From: Pseudomonadota bacterium
GTDB taxonomy: Bacteria > Pseudomonadota > Alphaproteobacteria > Caulobacterales > Caulobacteraceae
Reading direction: 5' to 3'
NCBI GenBank assembly: GCA_023451375.1
Contig: JAEXZS010000037.1
Location: forward strand, 1-64,000
DNA length: 64,000 bases
The notes beneath the pieces were generated by a model. The model had not been told where the DNA came from, ran no database searches, and saw nothing but the letters and a program-made list of their open reading frames with translations. Position numbers and translations under genes: made by a program. Shown here piece by piece: positions 55,157 through 64,000 of the stretch (position 1 is its first letter; the number at the start of each line of letters is the position of its first letter).

Positions 55157-55915
55157 ATGAGCAATCCATTCGACCTGACTGGCAAGGTCGCCCTCGTCAC
55201 CGGCGGCAACGTGGGCCTGGGCCAGGGCATCGCCCTCGCCCTGGCGGAAGCCGGCGCCGACATCGTCTCGGTCGCCCTGTCGGAATCCGACGACACCGTC
55301 GCCCGCGTGAAGGCCATGGGCCGCCGCGCCCATGCGATCAGCGCCGACCTGACCTCGATCGAGCCGGTCGAGCGCGTGCTTAAGGAAACCTTGGACGCGA
55401 TGGGCCGGGTGGACATCCTGGTCAACAACGCCGGCTTGATCCGGCGCGCAGACGCGGTGGACTTCACCGAGGCCGATTGGGACCTGGTGATGAACATCAA
55501 CCTGAAGACCGTCTTCTTCATGAGCCAGGCGGTCGCCCGCCACTTCATCAAGCAGGGCGACGGCGGCAAGATCATCAACATCGCCTCGATGCTGTCCTTC
55601 CAGGGCGGCATCCGTGTGCCGTCCTACACGGCGTCCAAGTCGGGCGTCGCCGGCCTGACCAAACTGATGGCCAACGAGTGGGCGCCGCACCGCATCACCG
55701 CCAACGCCATCGCCCCCGGCTATTTCGCCACGGCCAACACCCAGGCCCTGCGCGAGGATCCGGTGCGTTCGGCCGAGATCCTGGGCCGCATCCCGGCGGG
55801 GCGCTGGGGCGAGCCTTCGGACCTGGGCGGCGCGGCCGTCTTCCTGGCCAGCCGGGCCTCGGACTATGTCCAGGGCGCCATCCTGCCGGTCGACGGCGGC
55901 TGGCAGGCCCGCTGA
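55157..55915 (+). CDS. kduD: 2-dehydro-3-deoxy-D-gluconate 5-dehydrogenase
   Basis: This short-chain dehydrogenase of 252 residues reduces 2,5-diketo-3-deoxygluconate to 2-keto-3-deoxygluconate with NAD(P)H. The cofactor motif is ALVTGGNVGLGQG, the Asn is in ILVNNAGLI, the catalytic Ser is in INIASMLSF and the Tyr-Lys pair in SYTASKSGVAG. The C-terminus ends in LPVDGGWQAR. It lies 22 bp after kduI behind an AGAGGAAG ribosome-binding site, in the kduI-kduD-kdgK order seen in other pectin utilisers. Confidence 0.95.
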   Translation: MSNPFDLTGKVALVTGGNVGLGQGIALALAEAGADIVSVALSESDDTVARVKAMGRRAHAISADLTSIEPVERVLKETLDAMGRVDILVNNAGLIRRADAVDFTEADWDLVMNINLKTVFFMSQAVARHFIKQGDGGKIINIASMLSFQGGIRVPSYTASKSGVAGLTKLMANEWAPHRITANAIAPGYFATANTQALREDPVRSAEILGRIPAGRWGEPSDLGGAAVFLASRASDYVQGAILPVDGGWQAR

Positions 55916-55935
55916 TACCCGGCTAGCCTGACCGC

Positions 55936-57039
55936 ATGACAATGAACGCCTCAGGAGACGCGGGGCCTCAAGCCGCGAGCGACCGCGTCGCGAGCATAGG
56001 CCCCCGAGAGAAGCGCGGCCGTATTCTCTGCTTTGGCGAGATGCTGCTGCGGTTTTCGCCGAACCAGAACGAGCTGCTGATGCAGTCCCCCGCCCTGACG
56101 ATCCGTCCGGCGGGGGCCGAGGCGAACGTCGCCGTGTCCCTGGCCCGCTTCGGCGCGCCGACGGCCATGGCGACGGTCCTGCCCGACAACGCCTTGGGCC
56201 ACGGGGCGCGCGACGAGGTGCGCAAGCACGGCGTGGACACCAGTCCGGTCGTGTTCAAGCCCGGCCGCATGGGCCTTTATTTCCTGACGCCCGGCGCCGT
56301 GCGCCGCCCGTCGGAGGTGCTGTACGACCGCGCCGGCTCGGCCTTCGTCGAGCATGTGGACAGCGCCTTCGACTGGGACGCGCTGCTGGACGGCGTCGAG
56401 TGGCTGCACGCCTCCGGCGTCACACCCGCCACAGGTCCGAACGGTTCGGCGGCAGCTATCGCCATCATCGAGGCGGCCGTCCGCAAGGGCGTGAAGGTTT
56501 CCTATGACGGCAACTTCCGCGGCAAGCTGTGGGAGCAGTGGGACGGCGATCCGCCGACCACACTGGGCAGAATGCTGTCGGGCGCGACCATCGCCTTCGC
56601 CGACGACCGTGACTTCGCCCTGGTGCTGAAGCGGAAGTTCGACAGCCCCGATCCGGCCGTCCGCCGTCGCGAGGCCGCCAAGGCCGCCTTCGAGGCCTTC
56701 CCGCGCCTTGAGCGCATCGCCTGCACCCTGCGCGTCCAGGAAAGCGTCGATGACCAGGCCTTGTCGGCCGTCATGCTGACGCGCGGCCCTGAAGGCGTGA
56801 TCGAGACCAACGCCGAGGCCATCCACATGGCGGGCGTAGTCGATCGCGTCGGCGGCGGCGACGCCTTCGCCTCGGGCGTGCTGTTCGGTCTGTGGAGCGG
56901 CTGGTCGGACCAGGAGGCGCTGGACTTCGGCCTGGCCGCCGCCGGTCTGAAGCACTCGGTGCCCGGCGATTTCAACCTGTTCTCGGCCGCCGAGGTGCGC
57001 GCCGCCATGGGCGACGGCGGGTTCGACATCCGACGCTGA
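55936..57039 (+). CDS. kdgK: 2-keto-3-deoxygluconate kinase (PfkB family)
   Basis: The kinase phosphorylates KDG to KDPG with ATP. It is 367 residues. FGEMLLRFSP, the sugar-binding RPAGAEANVAVSLARFGAP near 55-75, YDGNFRGKLWEQW and the ATP/catalytic-base motif VDRVGGGDAFASGVLFG near 295 are PfkB features. About 30 N-terminal residues before RILCFGEML look disordered, so a later start cannot be excluded (ATGs at 55936 and 55942). It ends the kdu run and is followed by a good terminator. The KDPG aldolase needed next is not in the window. Confidence 0.9.
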   Translation: MTMNASGDAGPQAASDRVASIGPREKRGRILCFGEMLLRFSPNQNELLMQSPALTIRPAGAEANVAVSLARFGAPTAMATVLPDNALGHGARDEVRKHGVDTSPVVFKPGRMGLYFLTPGAVRRPSEVLYDRAGSAFVEHVDSAFDWDALLDGVEWLHASGVTPATGPNGSAAAIAIIEAAVRKGVKVSYDGNFRGKLWEQWDGDPPTTLGRMLSGATIAFADDRDFALVLKRKFDSPDPAVRRREAAKAAFEAFPRLERIACTLRVQESVDDQALSAVMLTRGPEGVIETNAEAIHMAGVVDRVGGGDAFASGVLFGLWSGWSDQEALDFGLAAAGLKHSVPGDFNLFSAAEVRAAMGDGGFDIRR

Positions 57040-57067
57040 GAACCTGCCGGAATTCTCTAGGTTTCAG

Positions 57068-57098
57068 AGGCCGTCTGGAGAAATCCGGGCGGCCTTTT
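57068..57098 (+). terminator. Rho-independent terminator after kdgK
   Basis: A stem AGGCCG/CGGCCT with extra pairing around a 16-nt loop is followed by TTTT. It lies 28 bp after the kdgK stop and separates the kdu run from the pectate lyase gene, which has its own operator just downstream. Confidence 0.75.
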
Positions 57099-57118
57099 CC
57101 TTGTGAGGACGAGGACTA

Positions 57119-57132
57119 GGAAACCGGTGTCA
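57119..57132. promoter_or_regulatory. Candidate LacI operator, site 5
   Basis: GGAAACCGGTGTCA is identical to site 3 and lies about 70 bp upstream of the pectate lyase start and after the kdgK terminator. A TATCCT hexamer follows at 57141-57146 and could be the -10 region. Confidence 0.75.
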
Positions 57133-57201
57133 GGCGTGCTTCTATCCTGCGTCGAACGGTCGCGAAGAACCGTCGAGAGAGGCATTCCCAGGAGTTCAGC
57201 C

Positions 57202-58848
57202 ATGACGACCATGAACCGCCGCGCGCTGCTGGCCGCCGGCGCCGCCGCGACCTTCGTCGCCGCCTCGGCCCCCACCCTGCCCGCCGGCGCCCAGGCCGCC
57301 CCCGACCGCGCCGCCGTTCTCGACGCGATGAAGCGCGCGACCCGGTTCATGCGCGAGGAAGCCGCCGTCGACGGCGGCTACGTCTGGCAGTACCTGCCCG
57401 ACTTCTCGCGCCGCTGGGGCGAGCTCGAGGCCACGCCGACCATGATCTGGGTCCAGCCGCCCGGCACGGCGACCGTCGGCCACCTGTTCCTCGACGCCTA
57501 TCACGCCACCGGCGACGAATATTATTTCGAAGCCGCCAAGGCCGCCGCCGACGCCCTGATCCGGGGCCAGCATCCGGCGGGCGGCTGGAATTACGTCATC
57601 GACACCGCCGGCGAGGATTCGCTGAAGCGCTGGTACGAGACGGTGGGCAAGAACGCGTGGCGGCTGGAGGAATTCCAGCGCTACTACGGCAACGCCACCT
57701 TCGACGACGCGGGCACGTCCGAGGCGTCGCAACTGCTGCTGCGGGTCTATCTGGAGAAGCGCGAGCGCAAGTATCGCGCACCGCTGGAGAAGGCGATCGC
57801 CTTCGTGCTGGACAGCCAGTACGCCAACGGCGGCTGGCCGCAGCGCTATCCGTTCGTCCAGAGCGGCGGCCTGCACGGGCACGAGGACTATACGCCCTAC
57901 ATCACCTTCAACGACGACGTGGCGGGCGAGAACCTGGAGTTCCTGATCTACGCCTACCATGGGCTGGCGACGAACGGCCGGGGCGACGCGCGCATCCTGG
58001 ACGCCATCCACCGGGGCATGGACATCTTCGTGAAGACCCAGCAGCCGCAGCCGCAACCGGCGTGGGGCCTGCAGCACTTCCCGGACACGCTGAAGCCCGC
58101 CGGCGCGCGGACGATCGAGCCGCAGGCCTTCGTCACCCATGCGACCGGCGGCAACATCCGTTCGATGCTGGGCTTCTATCGCCTGACTGGCGACCGCAAG
58201 TTCCTGGAGCGCCTGCCCGAGGCGCTGGACTGGCTGGACCAGGTCAAGGCGCCGGAGGCCCTGCGCGGTCCGGGCCGGACGCACCCGACCTTCATCCTGG
58301 AGGGGGCGAACACGCCGGTCTATATCCACCGACGCGGGTCCAACGCGACGAACGGCCAGTATTACGCCGACGACAGCCCGGACAATCTGATCGTCCACTA
58401 CGGTTCGTTCCGCAATGTCGACACGGCGGCGCTGCGGCGCGAGTACGAGGCGCTGGCGGCGATGTCGGCGGACGAGGCGACGCGCGGTTCGCCGCTGAAG
58501 GCGCGGCCGGGCTCGCTGCACCTGCCGAAGTATTTCACCCTGCAGGACGTCGATGTGTGGGACATGTCCAGCGAGGCGCGGCGTGCGGCGCGGCCGACGG
58601 CCGGGCGGGCGGCGGAGCTGATCGCGGGGCTGAACGCGCGCGGCTACTGGCCGACGCCGCTGACGACGACGTCCAATCCCTACATCGGCGATGCGCCGGC
58701 GGCGGTGACGGGCGGGGAGTACCAGATGACCCGCGTCGGCGACCTGTGGGACACCTCGCCCTATCGGACCGACTTCCCGGCGGAGGGCGTCTCCACCTCG
58801 GTCTTCATCCGCAACATGGGCGAATTGATCGAGACGCTGGCGGTTTAG
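57202..58848 (+). CDS. Secreted pectate lyase, PL10 family
   Basis: The enzyme cleaves polygalacturonate by beta-elimination to unsaturated oligogalacturonides. It is 548 residues with a twin-arginine-like signal (MNRRALLAAGAA...AQA). PL10 landmarks are GHLFLDAYHATGDEYYFEAA (position about 93-112), GGWNYVID, YANGGWPQRYP near 208-217, YTPYITFNDDVAGE and the C-terminal region with DVWDMSSEARRAARPTAGRA. An AGGAG motif stands 8 bp upstream of the ATG at 57202. It is likely periplasmic or surface-bound. It needs Ca2+ in characterised relatives. The product enters KduI/KduD metabolism after further hydrolysis. Confidence 0.92.
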   Translation: MTTMNRRALLAAGAAATFVAASAPTLPAGAQAAPDRAAVLDAMKRATRFMREEAAVDGGYVWQYLPDFSRRWGELEATPTMIWVQPPGTATVGHLFLDAYHATGDEYYFEAAKAAADALIRGQHPAGGWNYVIDTAGEDSLKRWYETVGKNAWRLEEFQRYYGNATFDDAGTSEASQLLLRVYLEKRERKYRAPLEKAIAFVLDSQYANGGWPQRYPFVQSGGLHGHEDYTPYITFNDDVAGENLEFLIYAYHGLATNGRGDARILDAIHRGMDIFVKTQQPQPQPAWGLQHFPDTLKPAGARTIEPQAFVTHATGGNIRSMLGFYRLTGDRKFLERLPEALDWLDQVKAPEALRGPGRTHPTFILEGANTPVYIHRRGSNATNGQYYADDSPDNLIVHYGSFRNVDTAALRREYEALAAMSADEATRGSPLKARPGSLHLPKYFTLQDVDVWDMSSEARRAARPTAGRAAELIAGLNARGYWPTPLTTTSNPYIGDAPAAVTGGEYQMTRVGDLWDTSPYRTDFPAEGVSTSVFIRNMGELIETLAV

Positions 58849-58860
58849 CGTTTTGGTGGT

Positions 58861-59544
58861 CTAGCGGTTCGCCTCGAGCGCCGCGGCCAGCTTGCCCGCC
58901 AGGCGGCAGGTCGCGCCGCCGTCGGGGCGGGCCTTGTCGCGGGCGGCGACGCGGATGTCGGTGCGGCCCGGACGGATGCGGACGACCGCGTCGTGGGCGA
59001 AGCCGAACCAGGCGCCCTCATGCACGCCCTCGACCTCGAAGGTCGAGGCGCGGACGACCGGAAAGCCGGCGTCGACCAGGGCCGAGGCCGCCTGCTGGGC
59101 CAGCACCTGGGTCGGGATCGAAACCGCCGCCGGGCAGGCGTCCGGTCCGGCCGGGGTCGAGCCGCGATGGAAGGCGGCCAGACGCGAGAAGACCGGCGGC
59201 TCGGCGGCGTTGCTGGTCACGTCGCGCGGCGTTCCGGCCTCGTACCGCGCCGCCTGCCACAGGAAGCCGCCGACCGCGGCGCCCGCCAGCGCGAGGGCGA
59301 TCGCGGCGTAAAGCCCCCTGCCCTTCAGATCGCGAAACGCCAGGAGCGTGGCCACGAGGGCGGCGGCCAGGCCGAGCCAGGCCAGAATGCGGGCGACGGT
59401 CCAGGTCAGGACGTCATGGGCCGTCCCGATGTCCAGCCCGCCGAAGCGCGTCGCCGCCACCGCTGCCACGATCAGCACCAGGGGCGCGGCGGCCAGCGCC
59501 GTCAGCCAGGGCAGGACGGCGGGCAAGGGCTTTCTGGACGGCAT
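58861..59544 (-). CDS. DUF1499 membrane protein
   Basis: This 227-residue protein has three hydrophobic helices in the first half (about residues 10-95), then a soluble DUF1499 domain that begins at TPRDVTSNAAEPPVF and ends with DAVVRIRPGRTDIRVAARDKARPDGG. Function is unknown; members are widespread in proteobacteria and occur near envelope genes. It is convergent with the pectate lyase (12-bp gap), 22 bp upstream of the acyl-CoA synthetase stop on the same strand. Confidence 0.75.
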   Translation of the reverse strand: MPSRKPLPAVLPWLTALAAAPLVLIVAAVAATRFGGLDIGTAHDVLTWTVARILAWLGLAAALVATLLAFRDLKGRGLYAAIALALAGAAVGGFLWQAARYEAGTPRDVTSNAAEPPVFSRLAAFHRGSTPAGPDACPAAVSIPTQVLAQQAASALVDAGFPVVRASTFEVEGVHEGAWFGFAHDAVVRIRPGRTDIRVAARDKARPDGGATCRLAGKLAAALEANR

Positions 59545-59566
59545 CGGCGCTCCGGATTTTTTGGGA

Positions 59567-61189
59567 TCAGGCGGGCAGACGGTAGTCCTTCATCCGCTCG
59601 CGCAGAAGCTTCTTGTCGATCTTGCCCGTGGCGCCCAGCGGGATCTCGTCCACCGCGACCACGTCGTCCGGCATCCACCATTTGGCGATCTTGCCCTGCA
59701 GGAAATCGAGATGCTCCTGCTTGTCCAGGGTCTCGCCGTCCTTCAGCTTGACCAGAAGCACCGGGCGCTCGTCCCACTTGGCGTGGGCGGCGCCGATGAC
59801 GGCGGCCAGCTCGACCTTCGGGTGACCCACGGCGATGTTCTCGATCTCGATCGAGCTGATCCATTCGCCGCCGGACTTGATCACGTCCTTGGAACGGTCG
59901 GTGATCTGCATGAAGCCCATGTCGTCGACCGTGGCGACATCGCCGGTGTCGAAGAAGCCCTGGTCGTCGACGATCGAGCCCTCCTCGCGGAAGTAGGCGC
60001 GGGCGACCGTCGGGCCCTTGACCATCAGGTGGCCGTAGGTGTGGCCGTCGTGATCCAGCGTCCGGCCGGCGTCGTCCTTCAGCTTCAGCTCGATGCCCAG
60101 CGGCGGCGTGCCCTGTTTGACGCGCCACTTCAGCTGTTCCTCGAACGGCTTGTCCGCCAGCTCGGGCGTCATGTTCGACAGGGTGCCGATGGGCGAGGTC
60201 TCGGTCATGCCCCAGCCCTGCAGAACCTCGATGCCATAGTCGTCGTGGAAGGCGCGGATCAGGCTTTCCGGCACGGCCGAGCCGCCGATCAGCACGCGAT
60301 TGACGGTCGAGAGCTTGAGGTCGTTCTGCTTCATGTGGGCCAGCAGGCCCTGCCACACGGTGGGAACGGCGGCCGAGAAGGTCACGCCCTCGCTCTCCAA
60401 CAGTTCGTACAGGGAGGCGCCGTCCATCTTGGCGCCCGGCATCACCAGCTTGCAGCCCGAGGCCGGGCCGACGAAGGCGATGCCCCAGGCGTTGGCGTGG
60501 AACATCGGCACGACCGGCAGGATCACGTCCGAGGTCTTGCCGCCGACCACCGAGGACTGCAGCGCCATGAAGGTGTGCAGGAAGTTGGAGCGGTGCGAAT
60601 ACAGCACGCCCTTCGGATTGCCGGTCGTGCCCGAGGTGTAGCAGAGGCCGCAGGCGGTGCTTTCCTCGAAGTCGCCCCAGACGCAGTCGGCCGACTGGCC
60701 TTCCAGGACCGCCTCATAGGCCTCGGCCTTCGGCAGCTTGGTCTGCGGCATGTGGGCCGCGTCGGTCATGACGATGACGCGCTCGACCTTGGGGATGTGC
60801 GGAAGGATGGCTTCCAGCAGCGGCACGAAGGTCAGGTCGACGAAGATCACCCGGTCTTCGGCGTGATTGATGATGTAGACCAGTTGCTCGGGGAACAGGC
60901 GCGGGTTCAGGGTGTGGCACACCGCGCCGATGCCCATGACGCCGTACCAGGTCTCGATGTGCTTCTCGGTGTTCCAGGCCAGGGTGGCGACGCGGTCGCC
61001 CGGCTTGATGCCCCAGGCCTTCAGCGCGTTGGAGACCCGCCTGGCCCGCTCGTGGATGGCGGCGTAGGTGGTGCGGGTGATCGGTCCCTCGACCGAGCGG
61101 GTCACGACCTCCCGCGATCCGTGCCAATTCTTCGCATGGTCGATGATCTTGTCGACCGTCAGCGGCCAGTCCTGCATCAAGCCCAGCAT
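59567..61189 (-). CDS. AMP-forming acyl-CoA synthetase (medium/long chain)
   Basis: This 540-residue adenylate-forming enzyme activates a fatty acid with ATP and CoA. The P-loop-like [17 protein letters not shown] near residue 185, [13 protein letters not shown], the GWGMTETSP motif, [32 protein letters not shown] (given by position about 405-435) and the final catalytic Lys in [11 protein letters not shown] identify the family. It resembles fatty-acyl-CoA ligases of the FadD3/AlkK-like group used in alphaproteobacterial beta-oxidation. Chain length cannot be told from sequence. The start at 61189 ([10 protein letters not shown]) matches the family. Confidence 0.9.
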   Translation of the reverse strand: MLGLMQDWPLTVDKIIDHAKNWHGSREVVTRSVEGPITRTTYAAIHERARRVSNALKAWGIKPGDRVATLAWNTEKHIETWYGVMGIGAVCHTLNPRLFPEQLVYIINHAEDRVIFVDLTFVPLLEAILPHIPKVERVIVMTDAAHMPQTKLPKAEAYEAVLEGQSADCVWGDFEESTACGLCYTSGTTGNPKGVLYSHRSNFLHTFMALQSSVVGGKTSDVILPVVPMFHANAWGIAFVGPASGCKLVMPGAKMDGASLYELLESEGVTFSAAVPTVWQGLLAHMKQNDLKLSTVNRVLIGGSAVPESLIRAFHDDYGIEVLQGWGMTETSPIGTLSNMTPELADKPFEEQLKWRVKQGTPPLGIELKLKDDAGRTLDHDGHTYGHLMVKGPTVARAYFREEGSIVDDQGFFDTGDVATVDDMGFMQITDRSKDVIKSGGEWISSIEIENIAVGHPKVELAAVIGAAHAKWDERPVLLVKLKDGETLDKQEHLDFLQGKIAKWWMPDDVVAVDEIPLGATGKIDKKLLRERMKDYRLPA

Positions 61190-61345
61190 CGTATCGTCCT
61201 GTCCCTTGGTGCGTCTGCTTGTATGCGACGCTTGAGCTGACGCTATCTTGGTGATCGTCGTTAAGCAACGTGACGCGACGGCAGGATCGGCGCGACGGAT
61301 CGTCCCCGGTGGTCTTGGCGTCCGGGGCGATCTAGAAGGCGCGAC

Positions 61346-61993
61346 ATGGCCATACTGATCGCGATCACGGGGGGCTCCGGCTCCGGCAAGAGCACCCTGG
61401 CCGAGGCGCTGGTCTCGGCCCTGCCGCCGGGCAAGGCGGTGCTTGTCCGTGAGGACTCCTACTATCGCGACGCCGCCTCCCTGCCCGGCTTCGACGCGGC
61501 GACCTTCGACTTCGACGACGTGGCGGCGCGGGACCATGACCTGATGATCGCCGACCTGTCGGAGCTGAAGGCGGGGCGGCCGGTGACGGCGCCGCTCTAT
61601 TCCTTCATCCACCACGGTCGTGAACCGGGCGGCGAGCCGGTCCCGGCGGCGGAGGTGGTGGTGGTCGAGGGCACCCATGTCCTGTGCACGCCGGAACTGA
61701 CGGCCCTGTTCGACATCCGCGTCTTCGTCGACACCCCCGCCGACATCCGCTTCATCCGCCGCCTGCTGCGCGACCAGGAAGAGCGCGGCCGATCGGCGGA
61801 CTCGGTCGTGGCGCAGTATCTGGCGACCGTGCGTCCCGGTCATGAGCGGCTGACCGAACCGTCCCGCACCCACGCCGACTTCATCGTCGCCGACGCCACC
61901 GCGGCGGTGCGGCTGGAAGACCCGCAGGCCGTGGTGCGTCTGGCGGCGCCGGTGCTGGCGCATCCGCTGCTGCAGCCGCTGCTGGAAGACTGA
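61346..61993 (+). CDS. Uridine kinase-like P-loop kinase
   Basis: This 215-residue NTPase has Walker A ITGGSGSGKST at residues about 6-16. A Walker-B-like segment (VVVVEGTHVLC) and the base-binding regions REDSYYRD and DAATFDFDDVAARD resemble uridine/cytidine kinase. An Arg-rich lid helix RFIRRLLRDQEERGR is present. It could phosphorylate uridine or cytidine in salvage, or another small substrate; phosphoribulokinase-type activity is less likely. It stands alone and is divergent from the acyl-CoA synthetase gene. Confidence 0.8.
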   Translation: MAILIAITGGSGSGKSTLAEALVSALPPGKAVLVREDSYYRDAASLPGFDAATFDFDDVAARDHDLMIADLSELKAGRPVTAPLYSFIHHGREPGGEPVPAAEVVVVEGTHVLCTPELTALFDIRVFVDTPADIRFIRRLLRDQEERGRSADSVVAQYLATVRPGHERLTEPSRTHADFIVADATAAVRLEDPQAVVRLAAPVLAHPLLQPLLED

Positions 61994-62084
61994 GAGGCCC
62001 ACGCCTAGTGGGGGGTATCCGCGTCGCCGGTGTCGGCCCCCAACTCGACCCGGGCCTCACAGGCAATGGGGCCGAGACGCGCTG

Positions 62085-62759
62085 TCAGGGCCACAGCCGC
62101 GTTTTCGCCCATCCTTCGCCGTCGCGGTCGAAGCGGAGGCGGTCGTGGAGGCGGAAGGGACGGTCGCGCCAGAACTCGATCGAGCGGGAGATGACACGCC
62201 AGCCGGTCCAGCGGTCGGGGCGCGGCACGTCCTGGCCTTCGAAGCGGGCGGTCTCGCGGACCACGGCGGTCTCCAGCGTCGGACGGTCGTCCAGCGGCTG
62301 GGACTGGTCGGAGGCCCAGGCGCCGATGCGGCTCTCGCGGGCGCGGCTGGCGAAATAGGCGTCGGCCTCCTCCGGCGTGACGGGCTCGACCCGGCCGCGC
62401 ACGCGGATCTGGCGGCGAAGCGACTTCCAGTGGAAGGTCAGGGCGGCGACGGGGTTGGCGTCCAGCTCCAGTCCCTTGGCGCTCTCGCGATTGGAGTAGA
62501 AGGTGAAGCCGCGCGCGTCGATGTCTTTCAACAGCACCAGGCGGGCGTCCGGCCAGCCGTCGGCGTCGACGGTCGACAGGGTCATGGCGTTGGCGTCGTT
62601 GACCTCGTGCGCGCGGGCGTCGGCCAGCCAATCGAGGAACAGGCCGATCGGCTCGGCGCGGTCGAAGATCGCCTCGTCGCCGTTGGCGGCCAGGGCGGCG
62701 GCGTAGTCGCGGGCGTATTCCTCTCGCGACGGGCTGGGCGGGATCACGGGCGCGGTCAT
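62085..62759 (-). CDS. pdxH: Pyridoxamine/pyridoxine 5'-phosphate oxidase
   Basis: This FMN enzyme makes pyridoxal 5'-phosphate. It is 224 residues. [59 protein letters not shown] and the PLP-binding C-terminal end [17 protein letters not shown] are family-typical. The enzyme supplies cofactor for Kbl and many aminotransferases. It is convergent with the uridine-kinase-like gene. Confidence 0.94.
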   Translation of the reverse strand: MTAPVIPPSPSREEYARDYAAALAANGDEAIFDRAEPIGLFLDWLADARAHEVNDANAMTLSTVDADGWPDARLVLLKDIDARGFTFYSNRESAKGLELDANPVAALTFHWKSLRRQIRVRGRVEPVTPEEADAYFASRARESRIGAWASDQSQPLDDRPTLETAVVRETARFEGQDVPRPDRWTGWRVISRSIEFWRDRPFRLHDRLRFDRDGEGWAKTRLWP

Positions 62760-62896
62760 GAGCGCTGATTACGCCGCCGACGCGTGCGTGGGAATGGGGA
62801 TCGCGCCAGGGGCCTCAAGCAACGCGAAGCGCAACAGGCCGCCAAGGCCGCTCAGGGTTAACCTCATCTTGACCATGTAGAGCGAAGGCTGGGCGC

Positions 62897-63625
62897 ATGA
62901 GCGCCTCCCCTCCCTTTTCCGACGCCGTCCTGAGCGACGCCCTGGCGCTGCTGGGACTGGAAGGGCCTGCCGACACGCAGGCGCTGAAGGCTGCCTTCCG
63001 CGCGGCGGTGAAGGCGGCTCGGCCCGATCAGGGCGGGGACGCGGATCGGTTTCGCCGGGTCATCGCCGCCTATCGGCTGCTGCAGGCGCACGGCGCGCCG
63101 CGACTGGCCCTGGCCGCGCCGAAGCTCCGACCGCGCCCGCTGCCGGTCGTGGCGCTGACGCCGATGCAGGCCGTGCGGGGAGCGGAGATCGAATTGCGGC
63201 TGGGCAAGCGGCGCCTGAAGGTCGCGGCGCCGGCGGGTTTGCGCACCGGCGAACACCTGCGGCTGCGCGGCGGAGGCGAGGACGGTTCGGACCTGTATCT
63301 GGCCGTGCTGATCCGCCCGGCGGACGGTCTGTCGGCGATGGGCGACGACCTGTTCATGACGGCGCCGGCGGGGCGGCGCGTGCTGGCCGACGGCGGACGG
63401 CTCGAGATCGACACCCATGCCGGGGTCCGATCGGCCTGGGTGACGCCGGGCCTGCAGTCGCCCGTGCGGCTGAGCCTGCGCGGCCTGGGCCTGCCCGCGC
63501 GCGGCTCACGGCCGGCGGGACGGCTGATCGTGACGCTGAGCCCGTGCGAGGACGCGCCTTCGGCCGCCGGCGACCTGCTGGAGCGATTCACCCGGGTCTG
63601 GACGGCGGAGCGCCTGGCGGCCTAA
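62897..63625 (+). CDS. J-like protein with a DnaJ C-terminal domain and altered HPD motif
   Basis: This 242-residue protein has a compact N-terminal J-like domain (LLGLEGPADTQALKAAFRAAVKAARPDQGG, position about 18-48), in which the usual HPD is RPD. The second half (about 75-240) is a DnaJ C-terminal peptide-binding domain (VTPMQAVRGAEIELRLG-like start; GEHLRLRGGGEDGSDLYLAVLI). It lacks the zinc-finger and G/F regions, as in the CbpA class. The missing His should impair stimulation of DnaK. It is immediately upstream of aroC (9-bp gap) on the same strand. Confidence 0.8.
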   Translation: MSASPPFSDAVLSDALALLGLEGPADTQALKAAFRAAVKAARPDQGGDADRFRRVIAAYRLLQAHGAPRLALAAPKLRPRPLPVVALTPMQAVRGAEIELRLGKRRLKVAAPAGLRTGEHLRLRGGGEDGSDLYLAVLIRPADGLSAMGDDLFMTAPAGRRVLADGGRLEIDTHAGVRSAWVTPGLQSPVRLSLRGLGLPARGSRPAGRLIVTLSPCEDAPSAAGDLLERFTRVWTAERLAA

Positions 63626-63634
63626 GTCGGGCCC

Positions 63635-64000
63635 ATGTCGCACAACACCTTCGGCCATCTGTTTCGCGTGACCACCTGGGGCGAGAGCCACGGGCCGGCG
63701 ATCGGCTGCGTGGTGGACGGCTGTCCGCCGCTGATCCCGCTGACCGAGGCGGACATCCAGCCGTGGCTGGACCAGCGGAAACCGGGCGGCAGCCGCTTCG
63801 TCACGCAGCGGCAGGAGAGCGATACGGCGCAGATCCTGTCGGGCGTGTTCGACGACGGCGACGGGCCGGTGACGACGGGGACGCCGATCTCGATACTGAT
63901 CCGCAACGAGGACCAGCGCTCCAAGGACTATGGCGAGATCGCCCGCGCCTATCGGCCGGGGCACGCGGACTTCGCCTATCAGACCAAGTACGGGGTGCGG
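63635..64000 (+). CDS. aroC: Chorismate synthase, 5' part
   Basis: The FMN-dependent enzyme makes chorismate from 5-enolpyruvylshikimate 3-phosphate. Only the first 122 codons are in the window. [20 protein letters not shown] is the classic N-terminus, followed by the substrate loop [16 protein letters not shown] and [18 protein letters not shown], then [10 protein letters not shown]. The gene runs off the right edge. The start is 63635, 9 bp after the J-like gene. Confidence 0.97.
   Translation, partial: MSHNTFGHLFRVTTWGESHGPAIGCVVDGCPPLIPLTEADIQPWLDQRKPGGSRFVTQRQESDTAQILSGVFDDGDGPVTTGTPISILIRNEDQRSKDYGEIARAYRPGHADFAYQTKYGVR

Overview
The window is high-GC alphaproteobacterial chromosome, most likely from the Caulobacterales and probably Brevundimonas or a close relative. 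The evidence is a TonB-dependent receptor of the Xanthomonas/Caulobacter type, intergenic repeats carrying GANTC (CcrM-type) methylation sites, B12-dependent propionate metabolism and a polygalacturonate-type sugar-acid locus. Species assignment is inference. I see no rRNA, tRNA, CRISPR array, prophage or classical insertion sequence. Coding density is very high: the longest stretch without a gene is about 256 bp (43333-43588), and it holds operators.

0-15 kb is mostly housekeeping. It carries the cytochrome bc1 operon petA-petB-petC (minus strand), trmL, a DUF2726 membrane-anchored protein, a secreted M19 dipeptidase, hemF with a small overlapping membrane protein, a divergent LysR/YeiH exporter pair, a class I glutamine amidotransferase, rlmJ, a small phage-type domain protein translationally coupled to topoisomerase IB, the threonine-degrading kbl-tdh pair, and a MliC/DUF4232 lipoprotein.

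15-39.7 kb is an acyl-CoA block. Together its genes encode a complete route from isobutyryl-CoA (valine) to succinyl-CoA. The order of reactions is acyl-CoA dehydrogenase, enoyl-CoA hydratase, 3-hydroxyisobutyryl-CoA hydrolase, 3-hydroxyisobutyrate dehydrogenase, MmsA (giving propionyl-CoA), PccA/PccB, methylmalonyl-CoA epimerase, and MutA/MutB. A ScfR/PccR-like regulator is divergent from pccB, with a TTTGCAAA palindrome between them. Malate synthase G, a malyl-CoA-lyase-like protein and a divergent LysR regulator close the block. Embedded in it are a GH92 mannosidase, an orphan receiver protein, and a 608-bp unit between pccA and pccB in which a GIY-YIG nuclease gene sits between two inverted copies of a structured repeat.

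39.7-58.8 kb is a pectin/polyuronate utilisation locus. It contains a LamG lipoprotein, a TonB-dependent receptor, a 1266-residue secreted LamG-containing protein of unknown activity, two secreted esterases, an MFS hexuronate-type transporter, a FAH-fold hydratase, a LacI regulator, an RpiB-fold (DhuI-like) isomerase, KduI, KduD, a KDG kinase and a PL10 pectate lyase. Five copies of an ACCGGTGTCA-type operator lie in front of these transcription units and suggest one LacI regulon. No KDPG aldolase or unsaturated-galacturonyl hydrolase (GH105/GH88) is recognised in the window.

58.8-64 kb returns to housekeeping: a DUF1499 membrane protein, an AMP-forming acyl-CoA synthetase, a uridine-kinase-like P-loop kinase, pdxH, a J-like protein with an altered HPD motif, and the 5' part of aroC, which runs off the right edge.
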